A stretch of DNA of 64,000 bases from Hyphomonadaceae bacterium JAD_PAG50586_4. Its GTDB lineage: Bacteria > Pseudomonadota > Alphaproteobacteria > Caulobacterales > Aquidulcibacteraceae. A program made the position numbers and the translations under genes. The stretch spans positions 186,001 to 250,000 of the forward strand of contig CP096134.1 in NCBI GenBank assembly GCA_023242925.1. The letters run 5' to 3'. This document shows positions 49,978-59,697 of this stretch, piece after piece (position 1 is the stretch's first letter; the number at the start of each line of letters is the position of its first letter). The notes beneath the pieces were generated by a model. That model did not search any database. It had not been told where the DNA came from and saw nothing but the letters and a program-made list of their open reading frames with translations.

Positions 49978-51452
49978 CTAAATCCCGTGCGCCAGCTTCC
50001 GCTTGCGCTCGACGCTGCTCGGAATGCGCAGGCTTTCGCGATATTTCGCCACCGTACGCCGGGCGATGTCGATGCCTTTTTCGCGCAGGATTTCGACGAT
50101 GCGGTCGTCGCTGAGAATTTCTTCGGCGCCCTCGCCGTCAATCAGACCCTTGATCTGATAGCGCACGGCTTCGGCCGAGTGCGCTTCGCCGCCATCGGCG
50201 GAATTGATCGAGGCGGTGAAGAAATATTTCAGCTCGAACACGCCGCGTTCACAGGAGAGATATTTGTTCGAGGTGACGCGGCTAACCGTGCTCTCGTGCA
50301 TCTCGATGGCGGCGGCGACCGTCTTCAGATTGAGCGGCCGCAGATGCGCGACACCTTGCACAAAGAAGGCATCCTGCTGACGCACGATTTCACGCGCGAC
50401 TTTCAAGATCGTCTTCGCGCGCTGATCCAGGCTCTTCACCAGCCATGACGCGTTGGCCGCGCATTCGGTGAGGAATTGCTTGTCTTCTTCGCGCTTGGCC
50501 GTCTTCGAGACCGTCGCGTAATAGCGCTGGTTCATCAGCACGCGCGGCATGGTCTCGGAATTGAGCTCGACATGCCACATGCCGTCGGGCGCCTGCTTCA
50601 CATAGACGTCTGGCGCAACCGATTGCACCACGCCGCCGCCAAAGCCAGCGCCAGGCTTAGGCGTTAGTGCGCGCACTTCAGCGATCATGTCGGTCAGATC
50701 TTCGCGATCGACGCCGCACGCGGTCATCAAGCGATCGAAATGGCCTTTGGCGAGCAGATCGAGATTCTTGATCAACGTTTCCATCGCCGGATCGAAGCGG
50801 CCGCGCTCTTTCAGCTGCAGCGCCAAGCATTCGGGAATGTCGCGCGCCATCACGCCAGTGGGCTCAAAGCCCTGCATAATTCCCAGCACGCGCAGCACGT
50901 CGGCTTCGGGCACACCCAGACGGTCGGCCAGTTCGCGCGTGTCGGCGCGCATATAGCCCCAATCGTCGATCGCATCGATCAGCACGCCGCCGATCAAGCG
51001 ATCGACTGCATTCAATCCAGCTTCGGTGAGTTGCGCGTCGAGGTGTTCGGCGAGCGAGATGTCCTGCGTGAGTGTGTCTTCAAGGCCCGGCAGATCATCG
51101 AAGCTCTTGCCCGACGATGCTTTCGACCAATCGGTGAGGGGGCCGCACCCGCTTCCATCAATTCGCCCGCGCTCAAATCGGGCGCCATGTCGGCCACGGA
51201 AATGTCGAGCGCCGCTTCGTTCGGCGTCATGCCGCTTTCGAATTCGAGTTGCTCGGCGTCGCCGCTTTCGGCCTTGTTGGCTTCTGCGGAGTTCTCTTCG
51301 CGCTCAAGCAGCGGATTGCGCTCGAGTTCGCCTTCGACGAATTCCTGAAGCTCGAAATTGGAAAGCTGCAGCAGCTTGATCGCCTGCTGCAATTGCGGCG
51401 TCATCACCAGGGCCTGGCCCTGGCGCATCTCTAAGCGAGGAGTCATCGCCAT
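49978..51452 (-). CDS. rpoN: RNA polymerase sigma-54 factor (one frame break)
   Basis: Sigma-54 of 491 residues after correction. Region I ([32 protein letters not shown], the Gln/Leu-rich activator-contact region; quoted here as [18 protein letters not shown]) is followed by an acidic region II. The frame is lost at the G5 run 51138-51142; one more base gives [18 protein letters not shown]. The core-binding region, the helix-turn-helix and the RpoN box [17 protein letters not shown] at the C-terminus are complete. It follows lptB by 13 bp, the conserved lptCAB-rpoN order. It needs bEBP activators, none of which lie in the window. Confidence 0.95.
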
Positions 51453-51465
51453 CGGCGGCCCCGTC

Positions 51466-52233
51466 CTAGTTGAAGTCTTTGCCGAGATACCTTTCGCGCA
51501 CGGCCTGGTTCGAGCGCACCTCTTGGGGCGATCCCTCGAACAACACTTCGCCGTCGAACATGATCGAAGCCCGATCCACGATCGTGAGCGTTTCGCGCAC
51601 GTTGTGGTCAGTGATCAGGACACCCAGACCGCGTTCTTTCAGGAACAGGATCAGTTTGCGGATGTCATCGATAGCGAGTGGGTCAATGCCGGCGAAAGGC
51701 TCATCGAGCAACATGAACGACGGCCGCGTCGCCAAAGCGCGCGCGATCTCCACTCGCCGACGCTCACCACCCGAGAGGGCGGAGGCAGGCGGATCTTTGA
51801 GGTGATCGACGTGCAATTCGGCAAGCAGCCCATCAACGATCTCGCGCCGCTTTGCGCTGTTGCGCTCTGTCAGCTCGACGATCGACATGACGTTCTGTTC
51901 GACAGTCAGACCACGGAAGATGGATGGTTCTTGCGGCAAGTAGCCAACGCCCAATCTGGCGCGCTGGTACATGGGCAGCGTTGTGACGTCTTGGCCGTCC
52001 AACAAGATTTGCCCTTGGTCCACGCGCACGAGCCCCGTGATCATATAAAAGCAGGTGGTTTTGCCTGCTCCGTTGGGGCCCAACAGACCGACGACCTCGC
52101 CGCGATTGACGTGAACGGACACGTCTTTCACCACGCGGCGGCCGCGATAGGATTTCCCGATCGAGACCGCGCCGAGCCCGCCTTGAGCGGTTTCAGATTG
52201 GATCGAACGGCTTGCAGCGCCCTCAGGGCTCAT
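51466..52233 (-). CDS. lptB: LPS export ABC transporter ATP-binding protein LptB
   Basis: An ATPase of 255 residues that powers lipopolysaccharide extraction by LptFG. Walker A is [16 protein letters not shown] near residue 50, the signature [15 protein letters not shown] near 150 and Walker [16 protein letters not shown]. The switch histidine is in [11 protein letters not shown]. The first 15 residues are a family-variable extension. It stands between lptA and rpoN on the same strand. Confidence 0.96.
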   Translation of the reverse strand: MSPEGAASRSIQSETAQGGLGAVSIGKSYRGRRVVKDVSVHVNRGEVVGLLGPNGAGKTTCFYMITGLVRVDQGQILLDGQDVTTLPMYQRARLGVGYLPQEPSIFRGLTVEQNVMSIVELTERNSAKRREIVDGLLAELHVDHLKDPPASALSGGERRRVEIARALATRPSFMLLDEPFAGIDPLAIDDIRKLILFLKERGLGVLITDHNVRETLTIVDRASIMFDGEVLFEGSPQEVRSNQAVRERYLGKDFN

Positions 52234-52291
52234 ATCGACTACCTGCCGCTAAGATTTCGTGAAGTCGTGGTTATATGATACCGCAAAGCGC

Positions 52292-52836
52292 TTAATTGCC
52301 TGACCCGCCCTGGGGATTGTTGCGCGGCACGAACACGCCGCGCACGCGCTGGCCGGGTGTCGGGCGGATCGTGGTGCGGCGGTTGCCGATCTGAAGAACT
52401 AGAGTTTCGCCCCGAATGACGTTCTCCTCGCTGGCCACGACCACGTTGCCGGTGAAGGTCACAGCGTCCTGAGCCACCTCATAGATGGCGCGGTTGCCGC
52501 GCGCCGATTGGGCCGGGCGGACATAATAGACTTCGCCCTCGGCAATCATGCGCTGGATGTCGCCCGAACCAAGGCCGGCTTGGCCACCTTGCGCGCCGCC
52601 GCCGCTGGACTGGCTGAAAAAAGCGTGATGCGGTCGGCCCTCAGGCGCGCGTCGTTCTGTACGATGTCGACATCGCCGGTGAGCACGAGGCGTCGTTCGC
52701 CGTCGAAATATTCAAGATTATCAGCCGAATAGGAGACTGGTCCGCCATTCTCGGAAAGCTGGGCGTGGGCCGGGGCGGCCGACAGGGCGGCGAAGACGAA
52801 CGCGCCGGCGGCAATCAAAAACGCTACGGGCCTCAT
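52292..52836 (-). CDS. lptA: LPS transport periplasmic protein LptA (one frame break)
   Basis: An OstA/LptA bridge protein of 181 residues after correction, with signal peptide (residues 1-25, APAHAQ). The beta-jellyroll begins PVSYSADNLEYFDGERRLVLTG and ends VIRGETLVLQIGNRRT. The frame is lost in an A6 run at 52617-52622 (T-run on the coding strand); one more base gives LFFSQSSGGAQGGQAG, leading into DIQRMIAEGEVYYV. It overlaps lptC by 4 bp and carries LPS across the periplasm. Confidence 0.92.
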
Positions 52837-53482
52837 GGCGTGGCTTCCCCATTCTGCGGATCCCGATCCGGGATCTGTCCCCTGACACCGCCGCGAAGCA
52901 CCAAAGCGCGGTCGCTGTCCCGTAATTCATAGGACCCGGCCTGGAGCACGCCAAGGGGCCGGCGCCCGTGACGCCGCCTCGGCCCGTCAAAGTGCCCAGT
53001 TCAAGGTCCACAACCATGTTCGGTGTGGTGAAACGATTGCCGCCGCTGTCGGAGAACAGCACCTCGCCGTCGAACACCACGGTCGCGGCCTGCTCGTCAT
53101 AGATGCCGCGCGGCGCCAGCATGATGGTGCCGGCTTCGGTGCGATAAACCGGCGAAATCAATTCGATGGGCTGGTTCTCCCCAGGCGCGCGCTCGGCGAT
53201 CTCGGCTGAGAGCTGATAGGGGCCGCCGCTTTCAGTGCTGCCGATAAAGCGCGGATTAATCATGCGCAGCGGTTCGGCGGCGGAGAGGGAGCCCGCATTG
53301 AAGCCGCCCTCGATCGCATGCAGCGCCATGAACACGAACACCGCCGCAAGCGAAGCGCCCGCGCCCGCCACGAAAAACCGGCGCAGCGCCCCAACCAGAC
53401 GTGAACGACGGCGCGCTGCGCGCAAAGTTTGCGCGCGCTTCGGCTCCCATTCGAAACTGGCGTAGTGGGCGGTGGCGGTCAT
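52833..53482 (-). CDS. lptC: LPS export protein LptC (one frame break)
   Basis: A membrane-anchored LptC of 216 residues after correction. A basic N-terminus and one membrane helix (residues 35-55, FFVAGAGASLAAVFVFMAL) precede a periplasmic beta domain (MINPRFIGSTESGGPYQLSA, GIYDEQAATVVFDGEVLFSD). The frame is lost at the G4 run 52955-52958; one added base gives GPLGVLQAGSYELRDSDRALV and a stop that overlaps the lptA start (ATGA). It hands LPS from LptFG to LptA and is the first gene of the lptCAB-rpoN unit. Confidence 0.9.
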
Positions 53483-53636
53483 GATCCTACCGGCTTTTCG
53501 CCCGCCTCAGGGGCGGAAGCAAGGCGGCGCGCCAGAACCGGCGTGTCGCCGCTCTGGACTGGCTATTCGTCGCATCGGCATGGGCGCACCGCGGCGGCGT
53601 CCTAGTTCAAGGCCGCTGACGCCCAAAGAGGATGTA

Positions 53637-54853
53637 ATGCGCCGCCTGAGTTTCATCGCGATCTTTCTTTTCTCTGCCTGTTCTGGCGGAGAAAGCGACG
53701 GTCAAGTCACCGCCGTGGGCGCGCCCGTCGAGCAGAGTGCGGCGAACACACAGTATCAACCGACGTTTGCGGAGCAGACGCGCGCGCCTGAGCGACGCAG
53801 CGATGTCACCATCGCCTCCGAGGTGATTGCGAGCGGCCTCGATCATCCTTGGGCTATCGCTTTTTGCCGGATGGCCGTTTGCTGGTGACGGAACGCGCAG
53901 GGCGCTTGCGCGTGATCACGCGGGGTGGCGCAGTGTCAGAGCCGGTGACTGGCTTGCCGGAGGTGGACGCGCGGGGCCAAGGCGGCCTGCTTGATGTTGT
54001 CGTCGGTCCGACCTTCGCGACCGATCGGCTGATTTATTGGAGCTATTCAGAACCCCGCGGCGGTGGGACGAACAGCACAAGCGTTGCGCGCGGACGATTG
54101 AGCGATGATGCGAGGCGCGTCGAAAATGTGCAGCGCATCTTTCAACAGAATCCCGCATGGGCGTCGCGTGGCCATTTCGGCTCGCGTCTCGTGTTCGATC
54201 GCGACGGCCGCCATCTCTTCGCTACGCTGGGCGACCGCCAGCAAGACGAACCGCGCGAGCTGGCGCAAAACTTGTCCGTCCATATTGGCAAGGTCGTGCG
54301 CATCAATCTTGATGGCTCGGCGCCAGCTGACAATCCCTTCGTCGGTCGCGCCGATGCACGCGCGGAGATTTGGTCTTACGGCCATCGCAACGTGCAAGGC
54401 GCCGATCTTCACCCGGAGACGGGCGAGCTCTGGACCGTTGAACACGGCCCGCGTGGCGGTGATGAGCTCAATGTGACGCGCGCTGGCCGAAATTTCGGAT
54501 GGCCGGTGATTTCTTACGGGATCGAATACCGCGGGGGCGCGATCAATGCAGGCATCACTACGCAAGACGGCATGGAGCAGCCAGCGTATTATTGGGATCC
54601 CATCATCGCGCCAGGCGACATGGATTTCTATCGTAGCGATCTTTTTCCGTGGCGCGGCGACGCGCTCATCGCCGGTTTGCGCACGCAATCTATCATACGA
54701 CTGGAGCTCGATGGCGAGCGTGTGATCGGTGAGGAGCGCTTTCCGCTTAATCTGGGCCGTGTGCGAGATATCGCCGAGAGCGAAGATGGCGCGCTCTGGG
54801 TCATCACAGACGAAGCTAACGGCTGCCTGTTGCGCTTGACGCCACAGCGTTGA
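53637..54853 (+). CDS. PQQ-dependent sugar dehydrogenase, lipoprotein (one frame break)
   Basis: A soluble aldose-dehydrogenase-like protein of 405 residues after correction. It begins MRRLSFIAIFLFSACSGG, a lipoprotein signal. The six-bladed beta-propeller (GSDH / YliI type) shows HPWAIAFLPDGRLLVTERAG after adding one T to the T5 run 53861-53865, then GHFGSRLVFDRDGRHLFATLGDR (quoted as FDRDGRHLFATLGDR), YGHRNVQGADLHPETGELW and EHGPRGGDELN. These hold PQQ and calcium in the family. Sugars are oxidised in the periplasm. It stands alone with a terminator behind it. Confidence 0.9.
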
Positions 54854-54857
54854 AGAA

Positions 54858-54887
54858 ACGGCCCCGCAGCGCACGCTCCGGGGCCGT
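54858..54887. terminator. Bidirectional terminator between the sugar dehydrogenase and DUF4168 genes
   Basis: A perfect 9-bp stem, ACGGCCCCG with its complement, followed by CTTTCT on the plus strand and by a T-containing tail on the minus strand. It lies in the 44-bp gap between two convergent genes, so it can serve both. Confidence 0.8.
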
Positions 54888-54897
54888 CTTTCTGCGA

Positions 54898-55271
54898 TTA
54901 GTGTTGTGCTGGCGGATGCGCCGCGGCAGGCGCCGCGCAGCATTGATGCGCGCCTGCAGCGGCGCATCGGTTTGCGCTTGGGTGGCGATCGCGTTGTAGG
55001 TGGCGGCGTCCAAGCTGTGGCGTTGCAGGATCGCGCGGATCTGCGTGGCGCCCTCGGTGCGTTGCGGTTCGGTTGCGTTGGCGAGACGCTGCGAGATCGG
55101 ATCGATCTCTGTGCTCGCTGCTGCGAACGCCGTGACTTGCGCATCGGTGAATGTCTCTGCTGCGGTCGTTTGCGCGGGCGCTGTTTCAGTCTGCGCAAAC
55201 GCAAGCGTCGGCGCGGTCATGCCGAGCGCCGCCACAAGCGCGGCTGCGCCGAACCATGAAGATCGCGTCAT
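54898..55271 (-). CDS. DUF4168 exported protein (probable frame break)
   Basis: A periplasmic protein of about 124 residues. The signal peptide covers residues 1-26 (TAPTLAFAQ), followed by a helical DUF4168 domain (FTDAQVTAFAAASTEIDPISQ, quoted here as TDAQVTAFAAASTEIDPI; AILQRHSLDAATYNAIATQ). The frame probably breaks near 54935-54950: a neighbouring frame gives a Pro/Ala/His tail (AAPAAAHPPAQH) with a stop at 54898, just before the terminator. The uncorrected frame overruns the terminator and the convergent gene. Family function is unknown. Confidence 0.7.
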
Positions 55272-55372
55272 TAAATGTACTCCTCGCTACGCCCAATCCA
55301 GCCGCATGGGGGACGCGTGAGCAGTGCAACAGTTCCGGAGAATTTTCTGAAAGCGCAGTAAGTTCCAGGAAC

Positions 55373-55840
55373 TCACAAGCCATGTGCTGCGACGAGCAAA
55401 CGATTGAGTAATGCATCCAATTGCTCCCGCTCTTTCGCCGAGAGCGCGCGCAACAATTTCTCTTCGCTCGCGAGCGCGATCGGCGCGATGCGCGCGTGCA
55501 CGCTTTCGCCTTGCGCGGTGAGCGCAAGAATTTGGCGGCGCGCATCGTCCTTGTCGGCACGCGCGTGTATGCGTTTCGCCGCGACGAGCCGCGCCACCGC
55601 GCGCGAGACGGCCACCTTGTCCATCTCCGTCGCCTCGGCGATTTCTTTGGCGGTGAGGTTGGGCGTACGGCCGAGTACGGCGATGACGCGCCACTCTGGG
55701 ATCGAGAGGTCAAACGTCTCCGCATAGCGTGCCGCAATCGCGCGGCTGACGCGGTTTGACAGGATAGAAAGCCGGTAGGGGAGGAAATCTTCCAATACCA
55801 GAAGCTCCGCCGGGCTCGGTTTCCGCTTTGCGCTTGCCAT
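55373..55840 (-). CDS. MarR-family transcriptional regulator
   Basis: A regulator of 155 residues with a winged helix-turn-helix (TPNLTAKEIAEATEMDKVAVS, quoted as LTAKEIAEATEMDKVAVS; wing RADKDDARRQILALTAQGE). It is divergent from hppD with 52 bp between the starts, so it is the likely local regulator of tyrosine degradation, sensing an aromatic acid intermediate. In this family ligand binding usually releases the DNA. The ligand here is an inference. Confidence 0.9.
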   Translation of the reverse strand: MASAKRKPSPAELLVLEDFLPYRLSILSNRVSRAIAARYAETFDLSIPEWRVIAVLGRTPNLTAKEIAEATEMDKVAVSRAVARLVAAKRIHARADKDDARRQILALTAQGESVHARIAPIALASEEKLLRALSAKEREQLDALLNRLLVAAHGL

Positions 55841-55892
55841 TGGTTACAGATGAAACTAAATCAGATGAAGCGCAAGCTTCTGAGGAAACGCC
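55841..55892. promoter_or_regulatory. Divergent control region between the MarR gene and hppD
   Basis: A short AT-richer gap with GTTACAGATGAAAC (an imperfect GTTNC/GAAAC inverted pair) close to the MarR start and gagg before the hppD GTG. With 52 bp only, the two promoters must overlap, so one bound dimer could silence both. Confidence 0.4.
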
Positions 55893-56967
55893 GTGGCCGA
55901 TTTGTTCGAGAATCCGATTGGGACCGATGGTTTTGAATTCGTCGAATTCACCTCGCCCGGACCAGAAAAGCTTGCCGCGTATTTCGAACAAATCGGCTTC
56001 ACCGCCGTTAGCAAGCACCGTTCCAAGAATGTCATTCGCTTCAAGCAGAACGACATCAATTTCATCCTGAACATGGAGCCCAACGGCCAAGCGGCGGCGT
56101 TTCGCAGCGAACATGGACCGTCAGCTAACGCAATGGCGTTCCGCGTGCGCGACGCCAAGCATGCGTTCGAAGAAGCCGTGAAGCGCGGCGCCGAGCCGGT
56201 CGAAGGCAAGGTTGGGCCGATGGAGCTCAACATCCCGGCCATCAAGGGCATCGGCGGCGCCTACATTTATTTGGTCGATCGCTATGGCGCGCAGACCATC
56301 TACGACATCGATTTCAAGCCGATCGAAGGCGCTGACGAAGCCAAAAATTCAATCGGCCTCACCTATCTCGATCACCTCACGCACAACGTCTTCCGCGGCA
56401 ACATGAAGACGTGGGCGGATTATTACGAGCGCATCTTCAATTTCCGCGAGATCCGTTACTTCGATATCGAAGGCAAAGTTTCGGGCCTCTTCTCCAAAGC
56501 GATGACGAGCCCGGATGGCAAGATCCGCATCCCGCTCAACGAGATCTAAAGGCGACCCCGAGAAGGTCGATCAGATCGAAGAATACCTGCAGCGCTACAA
56601 GGGCGAGGGCATCCAACATTTGGCTTTCGGCACGGACAATCTCTACGAGGTGGTCGATCGCCTGCGTGCGCGCGGTGTTGAGCTACAAGACACCATCGAG
56701 ACTTATTTCGATCTCATCGATAAACGCCTGCCTGGCCACGGCGAAGACGTCGAGGCGCTGCGCAAACGCCGTATCCTGATCGACGGCGCCCCGAGCGAGG
56801 GCCAAGGCTTGCTGCTGCAAATTTTCGGCAAGGACGCGGTGGGGCCAATCTTCTTCGAATTCATCCAACGCAAAGGCAACGAAGGCTTTGGCGAGGGCAA
56901 TTTCAAAGCGCTGTTCGAGAGCATCGAACTCGACCAAATTAAGCGCGGCGTGTTGAAGGCGGGCTGA
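55893..56967 (+). CDS. hppD: 4-hydroxyphenylpyruvate dioxygenase (one frame break)
   Basis: Non-haem iron dioxygenase of 357 residues after correction, converting 4-hydroxyphenylpyruvate to homogentisate. It starts at GTG 55893 (MADLFENPIGTDGFEFVEF). The iron ligands are the histidine in YLDHLTHNV, the histidine in GEGIQHLAFGT and the glutamate near the C-terminus in FFEFIQR. The conserved substrate motif PLNES is interrupted: the frame breaks at GAGATC 56541-56546 and removal of one base gives PLNESKGDPEKVDQIEEY. The invariant NES makes this the clearest case of a sequence error in the window. It is the first gene of the tyrosine cluster. Confidence 0.95.
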
Positions 56968-56975
56968 CTATTTGT

Positions 56976-57087
56976 CCTCCCCGCTATGCGGGGAGGTGCT
57001 GAGCGAAGCGGAGGGGCGCGTGACTATGCCGAAGAACAACTCCCCCTCAGTCTCGCTGCGCTCGACAGCTCCCCGCGCGCGGGGAGC
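56976..57087. repeat. Multi-hairpin repeat (copy 2) overlapping a gene start
   Basis: It opens with a perfect 9-bp stem, CCTCCCCGC with its complement (56976-56996), and closes with GCTCCCCGC and its complement (57068-57087). Between them are GAGCGAAGCGGAGGGG and an inverted version of it. It matches the copy at 45660-45762 in plan and in the AGCGAAGC core. The isoaspartyl peptidase start codon lies inside it. Confidence 0.65.
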
Positions 57088-58136
57088 ATGGATAATCGCG
57101 CTGCTGGCAATTTTCTTATCCGCCTGCGCCACTGCGCCCGAACCCACACCGCGCTGGTCCATCGCGGTTCACGGCGGCGCTGGCGTGATCGAGCGCGCCA
57201 ATCTCACACCCGAAGTCGAAGCCCAATACCGCGCCGCCATGCAGCGCGCGCTTGATACAGGCGGCGCTATTCTAGAACGTGGCGGTTCATCGCTCGAGGC
57301 GGTCGAAGCAGTCATCCAGGAAATGGAAGACGATCTCGCTCTTCAACGCGGGCCGTGGCGCGGTGTTTACCGCCGAAGGCCGCAACGAACTCGACGCCTC
57401 GATCATGGACGGCCGCACCCGCGCCGCAGGCAGCGTCGCCGGCCTCACGCGCACGCGTCACCCCATCAGCGCCGCGCGCGCCGTGATGGAGGATAGTCCG
57501 CACGTCATGCTGATTGGCGAAGGCGCCGAAGCGTTCGCGCGCACACAAAATCTCGAAGAGGTCGATCCTTCCTTCTTCTTCACCGAACGCCGCTGGCAGC
57601 AGCTTGAGCAAAATCTGCAGCGCAACAATCTTTCAATCCCGCAGCGCCCCGCCGGCGCACCGCAGCGCGAAGCCCGCGCTGCTTGGCCGGACGACCACCA
57701 ATTCGGGACGGTCGGCGTCGTAGCACTCGATGCGCATGGCGACATCGCCGCCGGCACCTCAACCGGCGGCACCACCGGCAAACGCTGGGGCCGCGTCGGC
57801 GATGCGCCGATCATCGGCGCCGGCACGTATGCGCAGAACGGCGTGTGCGGGGTCTCCGCGACCGGAACCGGGGAGTTCTTCATACGCGTTGGCGTGGCGC
57901 GCGATATTTGTGCGCGCATGCAATTCAACAGTGAGAGCGCCCAGCAAGCTGCTGATAGCGTCATCGCCGAAGTCGGCGCGCTCACCAACGCACGCGGCGA
58001 GCCGGGCGACGGCGGCGTTATTGTGCTCGACGGCCGTGGCAATGCAGCCTGGGCGATGAACACGCCAGGCATGTACCGCGCCGCGCAATCGGCGGGCGGG
58101 ACGCCGGTTGTCCAAATCTTTGCGGACGAACGATGA
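57026..58136 (+). CDS. Isoaspartyl peptidase / L-asparaginase type 2, lipoprotein (one frame break)
   Basis: An Ntn-hydrolase of about 369 residues after correction. A lipoprotein signal (WIIALLAIFLSACATAPEP) precedes the alpha chain, SIAVHGGAGVI. The frame breaks at GATCTC 57332-57337; removing one base gives EDDSLFNAGRGAVFTAEG. The self-cleaving threonine is in FGTVGVVALDAHGD, with the later GTSTGGTTGKRWGRVGD and GTGTGEFFIR typical of the family. It hydrolyses isoaspartyl dipeptides or asparagine, probably in the periplasm. ATG 57026 lies inside a repeat, so the N-terminal 20 residues are repeat-encoded. Confidence 0.87.
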
Positions 58137-58217
58137 GATATTGTTCCCTGCCAATGGCACTAAAGCCTATGTCACCCGTTGATAGGCCGGAACTTTTCGG
58201 TCTTACGGGAGCATTTC

Positions 58218-58403
58218 ATGTCCACGTTCGTGATTTACGCGATCGGTTATCTCATTCTTCTTGCCGGCCTTGCCTATGGCGCGGTGTTGCTCGGCGTGCA
58301 GACGCAATGGATCGTTGTCGGCGGGCTCGTCTTGCTGGGCCTCGGCATTGCGATGGGCGTGGGCAAGACACGCACCAAAGACGTCCCCTCCGACCACCAA
58401 TAA
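58218..58403 (+). CDS. Small two-helix membrane protein
   Basis: A protein of 61 residues from ATG 58218 with two hydrophobic helices (FVIYAIGYLILLAGLAYGAVLL and WIVVGGLVLLGLGIAMGVG, each quoted in part) and a short basic C-terminus. It is preceded by gggagc. Similar tiny membrane proteins are widespread in Caulobacterales, with unknown function. It is 40 bp upstream of the VOC gene. Confidence 0.65.
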   Translation: MSTFVIYAIGYLILLAGLAYGAVLLGVQTQWIVVGGLVLLGLGIAMGVGKTRTKDVPSDHQ

Positions 58404-58443
58404 CAGGCGGCGCGTCTCTCGTGCCGCCGCGGGAGAGCGCCTC

Positions 58444-59016
58444 ATGGCGATAACGAACGGCATCCATCACGTCGCGTACCGCTGCAAGGACGCCAAGCAG
58501 ACGGTGGAATTTTATCGCGACGTGTTTGACATGGATTACACGACCGCGTTCGCGGAAGATCATGTGCCGTCCACGGGCGAGTACGATCCGTACATGCACA
58601 TCTTCCTCGATGCCGGGAACGGCAATGTGCTCGCCTTCTTCGAACTGCCGCAGCAGAAGGAGATGGGCCGCGACGAGAACACGCCCCAATGGGTTCAGCA
58701 CATCGCGTTTCGCGTCAACAGCATGGATGAATTACTCGCCGCGAAAGCGCGCGCTGAAGCCAAGGGGCTCGACGTGCTTGGGCCGACGGACCACGGCATC
58801 TTCAAGTCTATCTATTTCTTCGATCCCAACGGCCATCGCCTGGAGCTTACAGCTGACACCGGCACGCCGGAGGAATTGGCGGAGTTGAAGCGTGTCGCGC
58901 CCGACATGCTCGAAGAATGGAGCCGCACCAAGAAGGCGCCGCAGCATGCCGCCTGGCTCCACGAAAAGCCCGCGCCGCGCATGTCGCGAAATCACGGCTT
59001 GGCGAATAATGCATGA
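58444..59016 (+). CDS. VOC-superfamily protein of the tyrosine cluster
   Basis: A glyoxalase/dioxygenase-fold protein of 190 residues from ATG 58444 (MAITNGIHHVAYRCKDAK). The metal-site histidines are in GIHHVAYRC and VQHIAFRV, with an acidic ligand in FFDPNGHRLELTA, so a complete metal site is plausible. Its position between hppD and maiA suggests a step in aromatic degradation. It is not homogentisate dioxygenase, which has a different fold. The substrate is unknown. Confidence 0.85.
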   Translation: MAITNGIHHVAYRCKDAKQTVEFYRDVFDMDYTTAFAEDHVPSTGEYDPYMHIFLDAGNGNVLAFFELPQQKEMGRDENTPQWVQHIAFRVNSMDELLAAKARAEAKGLDVLGPTDHGIFKSIYFFDPNGHRLELTADTGTPEELAELKRVAPDMLEEWSRTKKAPQHAAWLHEKPAPRMSRNHGLANNA

Positions 59017-59037
59017 CGCTGGCGCGTTCGCGCGGTA

Positions 59038-59697
59038 ATGTCGGGCATGCTCCAGCTCTACGATTATTGGCGCTCATCAGCCGCCTATCGCGTCCGCATC
59101 GGGCTCAATCTGAAGGGCCTCGATTATGAGTCCATCCCGGTGAACATCATGCCCGGCACGGATGAGCAGATGCGCGAGCCGTATCGTTCCAAGAATCCGC
59201 AGATGCGCGTGCCCGCGCTCGACACGCCGCAAGGCCTGCTCACGCAGTCGGTCGCCATCCTCGAATGGCTGGACCAGACGCATCCCAACCCGCTCTTCGT
59301 GCCGGCCGATCCTTGGCTTGCTGCGCAAGTGCGCGCCTTTGCGCTCACCATCGCGGCCGACATTCATCCGCTGAACAACACCAGCGTGCTCACGCGCATC
59401 AAGCTCGAATTCAGCGCCAGCGAAGAGCATGTCGGCGAATGGTATCGCCACTGGATCAAACTTGGCTTTGCAGCGCTCGAGCATCAGGCCGAGCAACGCA
59501 CGCAGACGCCCTTCGTCTTTGGCGGTGCGCCAACGCTCGCGGATATTCTGCTTGTGCCGCAAATGGCCAATGCGCGTCGCTTCAAGACAGACTTGTCGCC
59601 ATTCCCGCGCCTGCTAGCGTGGGATGAGAACGCGCGCAAACATCCCGCCTTCATCAACGCGGCGCCGGAAAATCAGAAGGACGCGGTGAAACCATGA
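59038..59697 (+). CDS. maiA: Maleylacetoacetate isomerase
   Basis: A zeta-class glutathione S-transferase of 219 residues. The zeta motif SSAAYRVRIGLNLKGLDYE near the N-terminus contains the glutathione-activating serines, and the C-terminal helical domain ends with FGGAPTLADILLVPQMANARRF (quoted here in part: GAPTLADILLVPQ). It isomerises 4-maleylacetoacetate to 4-fumarylacetoacetate. It overlaps fahA by 4 bp. Confidence 0.94.
   Translation: MSGMLQLYDYWRSSAAYRVRIGLNLKGLDYESIPVNIMPGTDEQMREPYRSKNPQMRVPALDTPQGLLTQSVAILEWLDQTHPNPLFVPADPWLAAQVRAFALTIAADIHPLNNTSVLTRIKLEFSASEEHVGEWYRHWIKLGFAALEHQAEQRTQTPFVFGGAPTLADILLVPQMANARRFKTDLSPFPRLLAWDENARKHPAFINAAPENQKDAVKP

Noticed and set aside
55893..56549. 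Truncated 4-hydroxyphenylpyruvate dioxygenase as a real pseudogene.
   Set aside because: The rest of the enzyme continues intact in the next frame, including iron ligands, and the break interrupts an invariant motif at a suspected error hexamer.
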